This document shows positions 48,574-60,160 of a stretch of DNA of 64,000 nt, piece by piece. The DNA comes from Epichloe hybrida. Taxonomy: Eukaryota > Ascomycota > Sordariomycetes > Hypocreales > Clavicipitaceae. The notes below the pieces were generated by a model. The model did no database searches and had not been told where the DNA came from. It worked only from the letters and a program-made list of their open reading frames with translations. Made by a program: the position numbers and the translations under genes. The first letter of the stretch is position 1. Every line of letters starts with the position of its first letter. Location: NCBI GenBank assembly GCA_019022495.1, contig JAFEKR010000009.1, positions 2,294,001 to 2,358,000 of the forward strand, given 5' to 3'.

Positions 48574-51500
48574 ATGGTGGTGATTGAATGGCAGGGACTT
48601 GTGACAAATTGGATCCTTTCCTGGCGTTGTTGGGATCAAAATTTCGCCCGCCGTCTTCCACCTTCCATCCCATGTCGCTGCTCGTCACCACGGTGGCTCG
48701 CTCCCAAGGCAGTTTGGATATCTGAACGGTGGCAGTCACATGTAGTTCAACACCTCCGAATATTGTGCACCGTCCCCACGATTCTCGAGGAAAGTGCCAT
48801 ATCAGAAGAGTGCGATCAGAGCCTCAAGATGACGTCCAAGGGTCCTGACCCCGCGGCGTGGAAATCATCAGCCTCGTCCTCGCATCACAATGCTGACACC
48901 AACTTGTCAATCTTGGCCGAGGGCCGGGCCGCAAGCTGTTTGATCCAGTCACTTGTTCTGCACCTTACCAAGTCATCGACACAGCAAAGGACTGAGCCAT
49001 CCATCTCCGATGCTGCTTCCCTTTCCACGGCTGAGAAGTTTGACGTGGGTCTAGCTGCACTTGACATCTTTCTTCAGGCCAACGTGACGGGGCCGGTTGT
49101 GCCCGCAGACAAGATTGCGCTTGTTCAGTCGCGATTCTACCAGGCATGGGATGCGCACTCTTCGTCGACCACAGTATCGGGAGATTCTACTGCGCCAGTC
49201 CAGCTGCACAAGGCTGCCTTGGGGCATCTTGAGGTGGATGGCGTATCTCCCTATAGCCATATCCCACACCTCGAACTGTTCTCACTGGCTAGATTCGTTT
49301 TTGAAAAGCATCTGACTACAGAGGCTTCTGCCACGGTGGAAGTACCACGTCGGGAAAAGGATGGCGAGAATGTCAGATACAGTGTCTCGTGGATTCGGCT
49401 CCGCATCAACATCTGGCACTACAAGCTGCTCACACAACCGAGCTTAGGCCCTGGGTCGAATTTCACAAAAAGTTCCCAATGGAGTGAGGTCCCCAGCCTG
49501 GCTTCCAGTATCCTAGAGGACATGAGGACCGTTCGCGCCCAGATAGCCGGCGATGAAGTCTGGTCTGAAGCAGGGGCATGGGGCCGCGAAGACAAGGCGT
49601 ATTTCCTCGTGGAAGCCGCCAACAACTACATTCTTCTTGGATGCCACGAGCAAGCCAAAGAGGCACTCCGAGAAGCTGCTCAGATGACGGGGCTCGCGTA
49701 TGCCTTATCAGGCGCGCTCGGTAAACGTACCAAGTTTCAGGAGAATAGCATCAGTCAGCTTGTTGTACTCGCCCGCAGCAGAGAAGATGACAACCGCGCA
49801 GAGACAGGAATTAATGGCGATGATGGCGATGAGGAAGTTGAAGATGAAAAGGCTAAGCCTGATGCGTTGCAGTTGAACGACGATACCCTTCTGGAAGAGA
49901 TCCAGTTCTCCAAAGACGATGTCAAGGATGAAGCAAAGGGGAAAACTCTGCCACCAAGTCTCGCCGAGTTATCTCCCAATGACCAGCCACAGCTGGCTCC
50001 TCTTGATCAAATCATCCTTCTAACCGAAGCCACTCTTAAGGACGCCTTTTCGCCAGCCGACGCACTCACGTCTCAGGAGATATTGCCATTTGCCGTTCGT
50101 GTGCTAGCTGATAAATCCACAAACTGGCAAATCTACACGCAAGCGCTGCTGGTACGGTCAAGAATCGAGGTTCACCGAAGTAGGACAGTGGAACGTGGTG
50201 TCCTGCAGTTGCAGGCCGTGGCAGACCAGGTCTTGACCGACACAACCACTCAGGCGGAGCCCCAAAAAAGAAACACTCAGATGGAAAGGCAAGAGAATGA
50301 TATCCCAAGCATACAGATTTCCATTCCTGACCAGGATCAAGAGAATTCTGCGACTACTGCTCCTATTTCCAAGTCCATGACCCCAACTTCGTTCCTACCG
50401 GCTCCAAAACCCAATGAATCAGCACCGGCTCACATCCGTTTACGATATATCCATGCTCTCTCCACCCCGCCGCGATGGCATCTCGAATCTGAGCTGGCCT
50501 ACGCCTGGGCTGGCGTAGGGTCGCTGACGTCAGCTCTCGAAATCTTCAAGCGTCTCCATTTGTGGGCAGAAGTGGCCCTTTGCTACGCCAGCGCCGCTGC
50601 ATCAGAAGACGAGGACGGCCGTGGGAGCGGCGGAGAAGAAAAGGCCAAGACTATCATCCGATGGAGATTGTTCCACCCCACAACAGAGTACGCTTCATCC
50701 AGGCCCGACCTAGACGACCAGAAAATTGAAGATGTAATCTGCCTAAAAGCAAGCCATTTTGAAGGCCCAGAGCGACACCCACCGCCTCCCAATGCCGCCA
50801 GACTCTGGTGCATCCTGGGTGATGTTGAAAATGACCCCAAGCACTACCAACGTGCCTGGACTATCTCCAAGCAGCGCTATTCTAGGGCTCAGAAATCCCT
50901 CGCGGAGTACTACCTCTCCAAGAAGGACATGCCCAAAGCCCAAGAAGCCTTCAGGCTAGCTACCTCAGTCAACCGCCTGAGCCCTGACCTCTGGAGCCGC
51001 CTCGGCGACATCAGCCTCCGCCTAGGACAGTTCGACGAAGCAGCCGAAGCTTACGGCCGCTCCATCAGCAGCGCCACCGACACTCTAGGTGGTGAAGGTG
51101 CACGAACCTGGAGCAACCTGGGAACTGCGCTCTGGAGTCTCTACTGCGAGGTGATTGCCGAGAAAAAGGAGAACAAGACCGAAGACACCACCGCCGCCAC
51201 CGCCACCACCACCACCACCAAGGTCATACCCCGTGCTGATGACGAAGAAGACGACACAACTTCTGTACAAACGGGTGACAAATCTCGAGACCCTTCGGCA
51301 TTGGTTTCGAAATCCCTCGCGGCCTTCAAGAAAGGCGCTTCCATCGCCCACGACAACTGGCGCATCTGGGACAATGTTCTCACCCTGGCAGCTCGACTGG
51401 AGCCCCCATCCGTCTCAGATATGATCCTGGCCCTCACGCACATCTTGCGCATTCGCAAGACCGAAGACGCCGTCGACACGGGCGTTCTCACCGCCCTCAT

Positions 51501-52032
51501 CCAAGACGTGGTTCTCTCCAAAGAAAAACTTCCCCCCCCTTCCTCCGCCGAGGCCAGCATCTACGAACCCCCCCGTGGTTCACCAGAGCGCCTCGTCACT
51601 CGCCTCCTCGAGGAAGAAATCGTCCCTCTCATAACGCAGCGCGCCGAGCTCTGGTCCCTCGTCGCCCGTCTCCGTGCCTGGCGTCGGGACTACGCCGGTG
51701 CCATAGACGCTTCCGAGCGCGCCTGGAGAGCCGCCGTCGTCGGATCATCTGGCAGTGGAGGAGGCGGCCTTCTCCCCAGCGAAACCAAGTCCGACTCGAC
51801 CGATTGGACCATTGACCAGACGGCGTGGCAGGACGTTGTAAAGCGCACAGATGAGCTTGTGTCCATGCTGGACAACTGGGGACCAGACGTCGAGTCCGTA
51901 GGCGCGAGGTGGAAAGGCAAAGCCCGAAGCGCGATTCGCAGCGTCATGGGCCGTGCCAGGGAGAACTGGGAGGGCTCTGAAGGGTGGATCACGCTGCAGC
52001 ATCTGATGGACGGCCTGAGAGCCGGGAAATAG
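48574..52032 (+). CDS. emw1: TPR protein Emw1/TTC27 homologue, single exon
   Basis: One uninterrupted 1,152-codon frame. Emw1/TTC27 is an essential tetratricopeptide protein linked in yeast to cell-wall integrity and in metazoans to splicing and RNP assembly. Hallmarks are the helical N-terminal half (LDIFLQANVTGP and IWHYKLL near residues 165-290), an acidic linker (about 415-455), and the TPR block near residues 750-870. The TPR block contains LWCILGDVENDPKHYQRAW, SLAEYYLSKKDMPKAQEAF and LWSRLGDISLRLGQFDEAA. A His/Thr/Ala-rich low-complexity insert lies near 870. The first ATG (48574) gives MVVIEWQGLVTNWILSW, which resembles family N-termini. Residues 30-85 align poorly, so a start at 48829 (MTSKGPDP) or an overlooked small intron is possible. 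Confidence 0.9.
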   Translation: MVVIEWQGLVTNWILSWRCWDQNFARRLPPSIPCRCSSPRWLAPKAVWISERWQSHVVQHLRILCTVPTILEESAISEECDQSLKMTSKGPDPAAWKSSASSSHHNADTNLSILAEGRAASCLIQSLVLHLTKSSTQQRTEPSISDAASLSTAEKFDVGLAALDIFLQANVTGPVVPADKIALVQSRFYQAWDAHSSSTTVSGDSTAPVQLHKAALGHLEVDGVSPYSHIPHLELFSLARFVFEKHLTTEASATVEVPRREKDGENVRYSVSWIRLRINIWHYKLLTQPSLGPGSNFTKSSQWSEVPSLASSILEDMRTVRAQIAGDEVWSEAGAWGREDKAYFLVEAANNYILLGCHEQAKEALREAAQMTGLAYALSGALGKRTKFQENSISQLVVLARSREDDNRAETGINGDDGDEEVEDEKAKPDALQLNDDTLLEEIQFSKDDVKDEAKGKTLPPSLAELSPNDQPQLAPLDQIILLTEATLKDAFSPADALTSQEILPFAVRVLADKSTNWQIYTQALLVRSRIEVHRSRTVERGVLQLQAVADQVLTDTTTQAEPQKRNTQMERQENDIPSIQISIPDQDQENSATTAPISKSMTPTSFLPAPKPNESAPAHIRLRYIHALSTPPRWHLESELAYAWAGVGSLTSALEIFKRLHLWAEVALCYASAAASEDEDGRGSGGEEKAKTIIRWRLFHPTTEYASSRPDLDDQKIEDVICLKASHFEGPERHPPPPNAARLWCILGDVENDPKHYQRAWTISKQRYSRAQKSLAEYYLSKKDMPKAQEAFRLATSVNRLSPDLWSRLGDISLRLGQFDEAAEAYGRSISSATDTLGGEGARTWSNLGTALWSLYCEVIAEKKENKTEDTTAATATTTTTKVIPRADDEEDDTTSVQTGDKSRDPSALVSKSLAAFKKGASIAHDNWRIWDNVLTLAARLEPPSVSDMILALTHILRIRKTEDAVDTGVLTALIQDVVLSKEKLPPPSSAEASIYEPPRGSPERLVTRLLEEEIVPLITQRAELWSLVARLRAWRRDYAGAIDASERAWRAAVVGSSGSGGGGLLPSETKSDSTDWTIDQTAWQDVVKRTDELVSMLDNWGPDVESVGARWKGKARSAIRSVMGRARENWEGSEGWITLQHLMDGLRAGK

Positions 52033-52661
52033 TCTGTGTTGTTAACAGATCATGCGTTACGAGATACAAGATGAAAGTGATATATACATGAGAAGTAGGG
52101 GAAAGCCATGAAATTGACGAGGAGAGAGGGATTTTTTTTTTCAACTCAGAGATTAATCAGCGAGCAGATAAAAAAGCAACTTTGGAAAACCCAGTTGCAA
52201 CAACTTGACGACGGTAATTCTACCATCTCCGAGAGGTTTAGATCAACGTGTAAATCAGAGGTACCTGGCTGGGATATAGATACGCTTGCTGGCTGACAAT
52301 GGAAACACAAATGATGGAACGGATATCCTTACACGCTGCTAATGCATTCGCTTATCAACGCTACCATAGACATGATTTCTTGTTTTCTATTCGTCACCCG
52401 TTCGTCGCCCGTTCGTTCGCCACCCGTTCCTTCACCATCCTGCACATCAAAGCCATCGTCAACATGTCCAAGCCAGCAGCAACTAAACAATCATCCTGGA
52501 AATCCCTCTTCCAAGTAGATACAATCCCATCTTGCACAAGTAATGTGACCAACAACGGCAACAATCCGGCAACAATCATGAGTCGAGCTTGTGTTTTTCT
52601 TCTCCTTTTTTTTTCAAACTTCAGGCTCGACGGTATTTCTGACAATTGGAAACGCCATGTC
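52033..52661. other. Intergenic between convergent emw1 and smy2-like genes
   Basis: 629 bp of probable 3' untranslated regions. Direct repeats of a CGTTCGTCGCC / CACCCGTTC type lie near 52,395-52,435. No supported gene; the frames at 52299-52955 overlap the antisense of the next gene. Confidence 0.4.
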
Positions 52662-55600
52662 CTATTTCTTGCCCTTCTTGCGGCTGGGGACAACCTTGAA
52701 GCCGGCACCCTGGATGTTTCCGCCCTCGCTTTCCCTGGGTTGAGTGCTTCCGCTGCGCTTTGCCACTTCACTCCAACCACCACCTGCTGCGGCTGTCTTG
52801 GTGGAATCCGCAGATGTTTGCTTCTCCACGATGCCTTTTTCCGCCAGTTTCTTACGTCGAACATACTCGGCAGCAAAGTGGCGGCCATCCATGGTGGTCG
52901 AGCTGGCATATACAGCATCAGCAATGATGCTAGTATCCAAAGGAAGCACATCTAGTGTAGCTTGGAAGGATGAAACTGTACATACTGATTAGCTTTCTTC
53001 AAATAGACCACAATCAGACCATGCTTGGTACACTTACTATCAGACGTGATGCCCCGCGAAAGCTCGCGGTGTGTCCATTTTTTGAACTCATCCATGGCCG
53101 CATTCGCAGATTCTGGCTTACTGACAGAAGCAGCAGTTGTTGGGGCCGGTTTGCTGACCGGTCGCACAGGAGCTGCAGCAGGAGCCTTGATGTTGCTGGA
53201 GCTCATAGATCGCAGATCTGGTGCGGCTGCTGTCATGGGCGTCTTCACCTTTCCGCCAGCACCGACAGTGGCCCAGCCAGTGCCAGGGGGTGCAGTAGGT
53301 TGAGGTCCACCAGAAAGGGACATGGGATTGGGCTTTCCAGCTAGGTTTGCGTAGCTCTTGGACATATTGGGTGGGACAGTGGAAGGGATTGATACATCCT
53401 TGGCCGACTTTTGTTTGCGAGATTCCTCCTCTCGCTGAATTTCGGCCAGAGTCTTTTGCCTGCTGGTTGAAGTGGTTGCCGAAGGTCCAGCAGGAGCCCC
53501 CTTGGCAGATCCAGGCTTGATCCAGGGGCTAGCCGCAGACGCAGGCGAACCATGGCCCCAGGTGCTGGTAGCAGGTAAGCCTGCGGCGGCAGCGGCGGCA
53601 GCTTGCTTTTCCCTCTCTCTCGTCAAGGCAGCTTCTTGTTCCATGGCAGCCTTGCGAACAGCAGCGGCAGCTTCTTCCGCTTTCGCTGCCTTGCGAGCTT
53701 CAGCCTCCTGGATCTCTTTGAGACTGGGGCCCTTTTGGCCTTCCACACCGGGCTCCTTGGCCCACGGGGCAAGGGGAGGTGGCTGTGAGGCATCTGGCGT
53801 GCCGTTCTGAGACCGACTGTATTGCTCAGGCAAGTTAGACCTGGCTCGCTGAGCAGTAGGGGCTGGCAAGGGAGTGGTAGACGAAGGTGGAGGAAATGGC
53901 ATTGGCATATCGGGCTCAATTGAATGCGTGACGGCGGCGGCGGCAGCTTGAGTATTTTGCACTTGTTGTGTGAGGGAAAGTGTGATATCCTCAGACGTCC
54001 TCTTCTTTGATTTGCCTGCCTTGGAAGGACGCTGGGAGGTGGATGCTGCTGCCACCATGGAGTCAGCTTCAAGGTCGGCCGCTGCCCTCTTGTTGAATTG
54101 CGCAACCTCATGCTGGAAACGCAGCTCCTGGAACTCCATCAGACGACTCCGAAACCCCTCTTGGTCCTTAATTAACTGTTCAGTGCTGGGCAGGTCAGAT
54201 CTGGCGCCTGCTTCAACACCTTGTTGATGGTTGTCAGTAGTCTCACCCTTCTCACCTTGGAGTGATGCGAGGACCTCTCGTTCAATCGCAGAAAGCATCG
54301 AAACGTCGTTTGATCTGAACTGTTCCCCATTTCCTGCGCTACCTCTGCCTGCAGCTTGAGTCTCGGCAAAATTGCCTTGCTGAGGTGCTGCTGCACTAAT
54401 CGGTTGCTGTTGGGGAGGAACACCGATAGGGGATGTCATGCTGCCAAAGCTTGGCTGGCTCTGCAGGCTCTGGGCGCTGGAATGATGCTGTAGCCCAGGT
54501 CCAGTCAAGGGATATTTGGTAATAGCTTGCTGACGCATCATGTATTCGCGTTGTTGAGCCATCATGTACTGCTCCTCTTGCTTTCTACGTTCGAGATTGT
54601 TTTGTTCCTCCGCGGTCAAGGTTCTTCCAAAGCTAGGAAATACTCCACTGAGTGGTGGAACAACACCACCGCCAGTGGTAGGATTGAACGGCCCACCCTG
54701 GGGAGCAGGGCCGTGAGGGATTCCAATTTGAGGCACCAAGAATGGCTCGCGGGAGTTCCCGATTCGACGTATAAGTTGACCCAGAGGTTCAAATTCGGGA
54801 TCCTCAAGCTTCTTTACGCGCAAGTCGGGAGTGAAGAAATTCGCCTTATACCAATCGTTCATCTCCAGGCCGGTGAATGGGCCCTGGACTTGTCCCTGGG
54901 GATCGAGATACACCCATCTCATCCGATCAGGCATGACCATCTGTCGAACTTGAGACGAATGTTCCGCGGCAGGCTGACCTCCACCGAATAGAAGACCACC
55001 AGTGACAGGAGTGAATGATTGAGGCACTCCTGAGCCACCCTGTTGCTGATTGTCTGAGGCACTGAAGGCAGTGTGGGAGCGTCCAGCATCACTGGAAGGG
55101 AAAAGCTCCTCAAAAACGCCGCGACTTGATCGCATTGGACTACCATTGTCCCGAGTAGGACCCTGCAGGTTCCCTCGTCCAATAGCTCCTAGAGCATGGC
55201 CTTGAAGTGCCTCATTCAAAACCTGATCATGGTCGGTTCCGTGCATTTGAGATTGCATCGCTGCTGGGAAGAGGGGCCCGAGTTTGCTGCCACGGCCGAT
55301 GCTGCCAACACCCAGACCGGCACTTGCAGGGCCGAAGACGTTGCCCAGGTTGGATAAGCCGGGAGATTGAAGATCACCCATGGGACTAAACAATGAACTG
55401 CCAAATGCGTTCCCAAAGTTCGGTCTCTCACGATCGGGCGTGCCAGTAGACGGCCCTGCGGGAGCTGGCCATCCTGACAGGCCTCCAAGCGGGTAGGCCT
55501 TAGCACCAACACTGGACGTTTGACTCCGGTCACTTCCCTCGAACACAGGGGCGCCAAAGCCTCTCGCTATCGAGCCAAAGTTGGCTGGTGGTTCGTTGTA

Positions 55601-57416
55601 TCCAGCCACAGTTTCGTTCTCATCTTGATCATGGCGCTCAGCCAGCGGGCTACGATATGGGTTTGTCTCCGAAGGACTTGCCGGTCCGTTCTCGGCCGAT
55701 TGCCCTCCCAGGTTCAGGCCCGACATACCAAAATCACTGGATGATCCCTTCACCGGGGTGCCCAGGACGCCGACACGACTGGCATGATCTTGTCCAGTTG
55801 AACTGGTATCCTGTGCCCCGCCCAAAACTGCGCTTCCTGAAAGCTCATCATCGCCGAATGGGTCAGTATCGGTGCGAGGCCGTGAGCGCCAGGACTGGTG
55901 AGTCGTGCCACTTTGAGGGTCCATAGGTTTGCTTCCGGTATTCTCTGTCTCTTCTTTTGGAATAAGATGAGCCAAACGACTGCCGCTCCCACCAGGAGCA
56001 CCACTGCCGAGTCTTGTCGAGGCAGGTGTTATCGCAAAGTTGCCGAAACCACCACCGCCGCCTGGCGTTGCTGGGTTCGAGGACGGCCACATTGAAGATA
56101 TCGTCGCGCTGGCCGCCGCGTTGGACCGCATCAGATTACCAAAAGGCAGTTTGCTAGGAGCCTCATGGGTACTTGAATCGGCATCAGCGTCGTCCGGCTC
56201 TGACTCCCTTAACTCGTTGCCTCGGCGTTGGATCCATGGCGAAGAGTCATCCCGAGAGAAACGACCAGCCGTGGTAGGAGACGCGAGGCTCGCACTGAAT
56301 GGATTCGATTCGATGGTCTCCCGTCGACGCGTCCCGGGCCGAGTTGCGGAGGAAGGAGATATGACTCCGAAGGCATTTCCAGAGCTCTGGGAAATTGACG
56401 ACTTTCGGCCATTGCCATTTCCTTGATGCCCTTCTTTATTTTGGGTTGGAGGTTTCAGTGGCGAGTTGATTTCTGTAGAGAAGGCCTGAAACAGCGTTAG
56501 TCATCTGAAGCTGTTTTCTAGTGAGGCAATGACAGCAGCATCATAGCTCACCTCCTTCTCCTCGGCTGACATCCCGTGCAAGCCTATGGGAGTCGTGTCT
56601 CCGTTCTGATCCCAGCATGCACCAGGTTCTTGTGGAACATGGTTGTCGTGCGCTTTGCCCCAGCCTCGAACATTGCCACCATTGACCTGGGATGGGTCCC
56701 ATCCTGATATGAACAAGCGCGATGGGTCATCACCCATCTTTTGCGACTGAAACATCTCCAAGAGGTCGTCTTTCGAGTAGCGCGCGGAGCCAGGCTCGTG
56801 GCTTGATGGTTGTGCAAAGGTAGTACCCACTGCTGCCGGCTGCTGCACTGCGTTGTCGATGGAAAGAGAGTGCAGTGATGTTTGGCCGTTGGGCGTAGTC
56901 GAGGAACGTCGGAGAGTCAGTGTGCCGTTGGCGGATCGACCGTCTCTACGAGGCCTATCAATCAAAAATTAGTCATTGCCATGTGTTTCCAGTGATGATC
57001 GCGTCGTAAAAAGGTTTTGCTCAAAAGGAACACGCGGTGGTGGTGGTGACGGGGCATCGAACGATTCCCCCCCGTTATCGAACGATTTCCCCCCGTTTGC
57101 ACAGTGGCCGGCCACACGGGCCCGCGTGACCTGCGTCTTGATCGAAGCCAGTGAGCAAGAAAATGCTGCAGGACATACGATGGGGGCAATTCACACGGGT
57201 TTTGGACAAAGTCTCGGCAGCATCATATCCAAGAGTGCGACTAGGAACAACAGACGTCTGGAAAAGGATGGCATCGAAAGATTTAGGAACACATGTCACA
57301 ACTTACCAGTCACCTCCAGTAGCTCCCCTCCCATCACCTCTAGCAACTCTCGAATCTCGGCTCGCATTCTGACCAGCTGCAGCCGAGGCAAAGCTCGAGG
57401 GAAGGTTGGACGTCAT
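52662..57416 (-). CDS. smy2: GYF-domain protein, Smy2/Syh1-like, four exons
   Basis: Exons on the minus strand are 57307-57416, 56552-56954, 53038-56485 and 52662-52951 (introns 352, 66 and 86 bp), giving 1,416 aa. GYF domains bind proline-rich ligands; Smy2/Syh1 proteins act in translation quality control and RNA or ER-associated complexes. The N-terminus (MTSNLPSSFASAAAGQNASR) runs into DWPRRDGRSANGTLTLRR across the first join, then KDDLLEMFQSQK. The GYF domain lies near residues 690-745: MRWVYLDPQGQVQGPFTGLE, then MNDWYKANFF. The rest is low complexity, with Gln-rich and Ala/Glu-rich coiled-coil segments near 1,130-1,180. The last exon gives DTSIIADAVYASSTTMDGRH and FAAEYVRRKKLAEKG, the conserved family C-terminus. 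Stopping at the third donor would lose it. The 352-bp first intron is the longest in the window. Confidence 0.9.
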
Positions 57417-59007
57417 GTTGTTGATCTCCCACAATGGTGTTGTGCAAAGGCGTCGCGACTCACGAATGGCGTCTTTCGTCCACGTGGTTCTTGGGACGGA
57501 AGGGCAAAAAGGGCGAGAGCAGGCTTGTTCTGGATGACTTGACAGGTACGGTGAATGCGTGGATGCACAGAAAAATGAGACGCAAAGAATGTTTTTGATA
57601 GCAATGAAGGAATGCTAGGGCATGCGCACAAGGCTGATGAAGCAGAGTTTGGTATACAAGGCGTGAAGTTGTGTGAAAGTCGAAGCGAAGCTAGTCGAAA
57701 GCTGTGGTGGCTAGCAGGTGGGAAAATCCTGAGGCTGGACCAAATGGCAAATTTGGGAAGTGGGACGGCTGGCCTTGCAGCCACTTTTTGCCTACTAGTC
57801 CGTAGACGCAGGGCCCGGGGAGACGGTCAATGAGCAAACGGAGCATGGGGCAGCACCTGTCTGCCCTGTGAGTGGCCAACACCAGCCTTGACCGTGCCAG
57901 GGAGTTTTTGGGAGAATTTGGAAAGGTGCACCACGCTAGGCCGGAACCAGGATTGCCCGACCTTTATCCGTCGCCGGCTCCGCGGGGCTGAACCTACATA
58001 CATAATGAGTGATTTATGTATGTACGGAGTATCCTCGAGCGATACGACATCAGATTTATTAAATTTTCAAGTCAGTGATGCTGGCGATTAGAGCATAGCA
58101 AAACTTGGTGCCACAACCACCTTGACAAACGGTTTTCAGTCTCGGCACATGGTGTGTGACACAGATGATTGGAAATGTTTCGTCTACAAAGACATACAGT
58201 AGATAGCCCCCGGGGAGTGGAGTTTACTGAGAAAAAGCCAATTAATTGGCCTTGGGTCGCAACATCGTCTTCATAATTACCTAGATGGGCAGAATGACGT
58301 AGTCTTGCTACAGCTGACCATATGAATCGTGGAATCGCCGAGTCCCTGGCCATCCGGACTTTGTCACAACTTCTTGCAGTTCAGAGTAAATTCCAAGGCC
58401 ACCACTTGTCTGGAGGTAGAAATTATAGACACCATGTATGACTTGATACTCTTTATCAACAACACAAACGATGTTCAGATTGATATTCATCAGTTTAAAC
58501 CATGCTAGTGCCGGTTGAACGCCCTTTCGGAGGACTATCTCATGCATCTTCTGTCATCTTCTTGTCAGTCAAAGTCAAATTGCAGACAACAACCCGCGAC
58601 ACGACTTACAGAAGTTTTCAGGGACAAGACTTTCATCAACTCTTGGTCTGTCTTCCTTGTATTTTTTCGTGATTTCCTGCAAGGTGCATGTACGATGTCG
58701 CAGAGGTTCGCCAGCCGGCATGTGTTTGTCCTCGTTACCAATCCATCGTCAATCCGGCCAATTGTCGAAAAGCGACCATGTCTTCTGTCGATGCCCATCG
58801 GGCAATACAATTCAAGTTGGCGGTTGTGGCTTCCCAAATATCGATTTTTTTTAAAATAGTTTCATCAACATGGCGGACCATGGTATATGATTGCGTCGTT
58901 ACGCCGAGGAACTCCAATGTCTGTTGCTTTGAGTCCTGCCACGGAATATCTACACTCCTGGGCCATTCGATGCCGAATGATAAACGTCTGAATTGGCGAA
59001 ACTGTTC
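57417..59007. other. Intergenic, 1.6 kb, with unresolved open frames
   Basis: The first part should hold the smy2-like promoter. Between about 58,070 and 58,960 the minus strand has several frames with protein-like composition. Examples are one containing TLEFLGVTTQSYTMVRHVDE (58735-58917) and one containing LNIVCVVDKEYQVIHGVYNF (58308-58547), with a possible GTAAGT donor near 58,609. I could not join them into one consistent model and recognise no family. It may be a decayed or poorly resolved small gene. Confidence 0.35.
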
Positions 59008-59679
59008 TCATAGGTTGGGTAAAAAGTGTTGCTTGAACTTGCGATTCGCTCGGTCTGCCGAGCGATGCATGAACTGATCGCCTAGGACCTCAAAGGCAAA
59101 AGGTTTCGAGTTCTCCCCGTGTCCGGCGTTGACTTCGATGCGAAATGTCGTTCCCTCTTTAGGCACCATCTTTAGGCCCTTCTTTTCGGTGATGATTTCG
59201 ATGACAAATTTGCGATCACGGACAATGATGCCCTTGATGCCGACGCGTGCAGAGCAGCGGCTCCTGACAACTTCGGCCAGCGCTCCGTGCAGCTCGGCAC
59301 TGGCGAGTTTCGCAGCAGCCTCGGTTCCGCCGCGGTAAAGATCGCCTCCAAGAATTTCTCTTGCATATCCTTGCCACAGGTCGTAGAGAGGCTTGTAGAT
59401 GTCGTACTTTTGCCCTTGTTTGGGGATATCGTAGAGACCGAGCTTCCGACGTTCACGGGAAGACAGAGGCTTTGGGCGAGCTTTTCCTCTGGCCTTCTTC
59501 CCGTCGCGGATCTTTCTTCTGGCAGTTCGAGCATTAAGTGTTGCAGGCGGCGGCGAGGACGGCCTCAGATGTAAGGTGCGGTGTTGAATCTTTTCGGTGT
59601 AAATACGGCTGACGCTATTGGGGGAATGAGCTCGAGCCAGGAGATTCTGGGTGACCTCTTGGGGTGTCGTAGTTTCCAT
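59008..59679 (-). CDS. pop4: RNase P/MRP protein subunit Pop4 (Rpp29)
   Basis: Single exon, 223 aa, within the usual size range. Pop4/Rpp29 is a core protein of RNase P (tRNA 5' processing) and RNase MRP (rRNA processing) in the nucleus and nucleolus. A basic N-terminal region (TARRKIRDGKKARGKARPKP) precedes the conserved Sm-like beta-barrel from about residue 100. The barrel contains YDLWQGYAREILG, LASAELHGALAEVVRSRCSA, VGIKGIIVRDRKFVIEIITE and FAFEVLGDQFMHRSADRANR. The C-terminus ends KFKQHFLPNL. The first ATG gives METTTPQEV and is accepted as the start. The gene is divergent from the acyltransferase gene. Confidence 0.93.
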   Translation of the reverse strand: METTTPQEVTQNLLARAHSPNSVSRIYTEKIQHRTLHLRPSSPPPATLNARTARRKIRDGKKARGKARPKPLSSRERRKLGLYDIPKQGQKYDIYKPLYDLWQGYAREILGGDLYRGGTEAAAKLASAELHGALAEVVRSRCSARVGIKGIIVRDRKFVIEIITEKKGLKMVPKEGTTFRIEVNAGHGENSKPFAFEVLGDQFMHRSADRANRKFKQHFLPNL

Positions 59680-60160
59680 GTTACCTACCAGCTTGCGGCA
59701 ACAAAGAAGAAGAAGAAGAAGAAGAAGAAGAAGAAGAAATAACCAAACTTGGAGAGACGCGATGCTAAGAGATAGCGCTTATCGATCCTTATCGATTGGC
59801 CAGATTGGTTGCCAAGTCCAAGCCACCAGACCAGTGTTCACATGTTGCCTGTTCCCTCGGCTGCTTCCCCACTGCATTACCCCGGCCGCCCACTCGCTGG
59901 GTCTTGAAGTTGAGCTTGTTCGGTCGACAAGTGCCCATTTCGACATACTCCATTACCACAGCATCGCTTACCACAGCATCGCTAGTTTTGTTGGGGGATG
60001 CTGTTGTCACTGATAGAGTTGGCTATCTGACCGCTCTGCTGACGTACCTCAGGTATCGAGAGCCTGTCCTCTGGCCCCTGGATAATTCCAGCTTCGACAT
60101 CCGGATACGGCTTTCAGCACCCAACCTCGGTCGTCGTCGATTGTTTCCAATACCGCTGCC
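59680..60160. promoter_or_regulatory. Divergent promoter region with a GAA-repeat microsatellite
   Basis: 481 bp between the pop4 and acyltransferase start codons. An (AAG)n array of about eleven units lies at 59705-59739, just upstream of the pop4 ATG (read as CTT on the transcribed strand). An ACCACAGCATCGCT direct repeat sits near 59,955-59,980. Confidence 0.6.

Noticed and set aside
48212..48639. Short frames containing long Lys or Phe runs
   Set aside because: They are translations of the 34-nt poly-A run.
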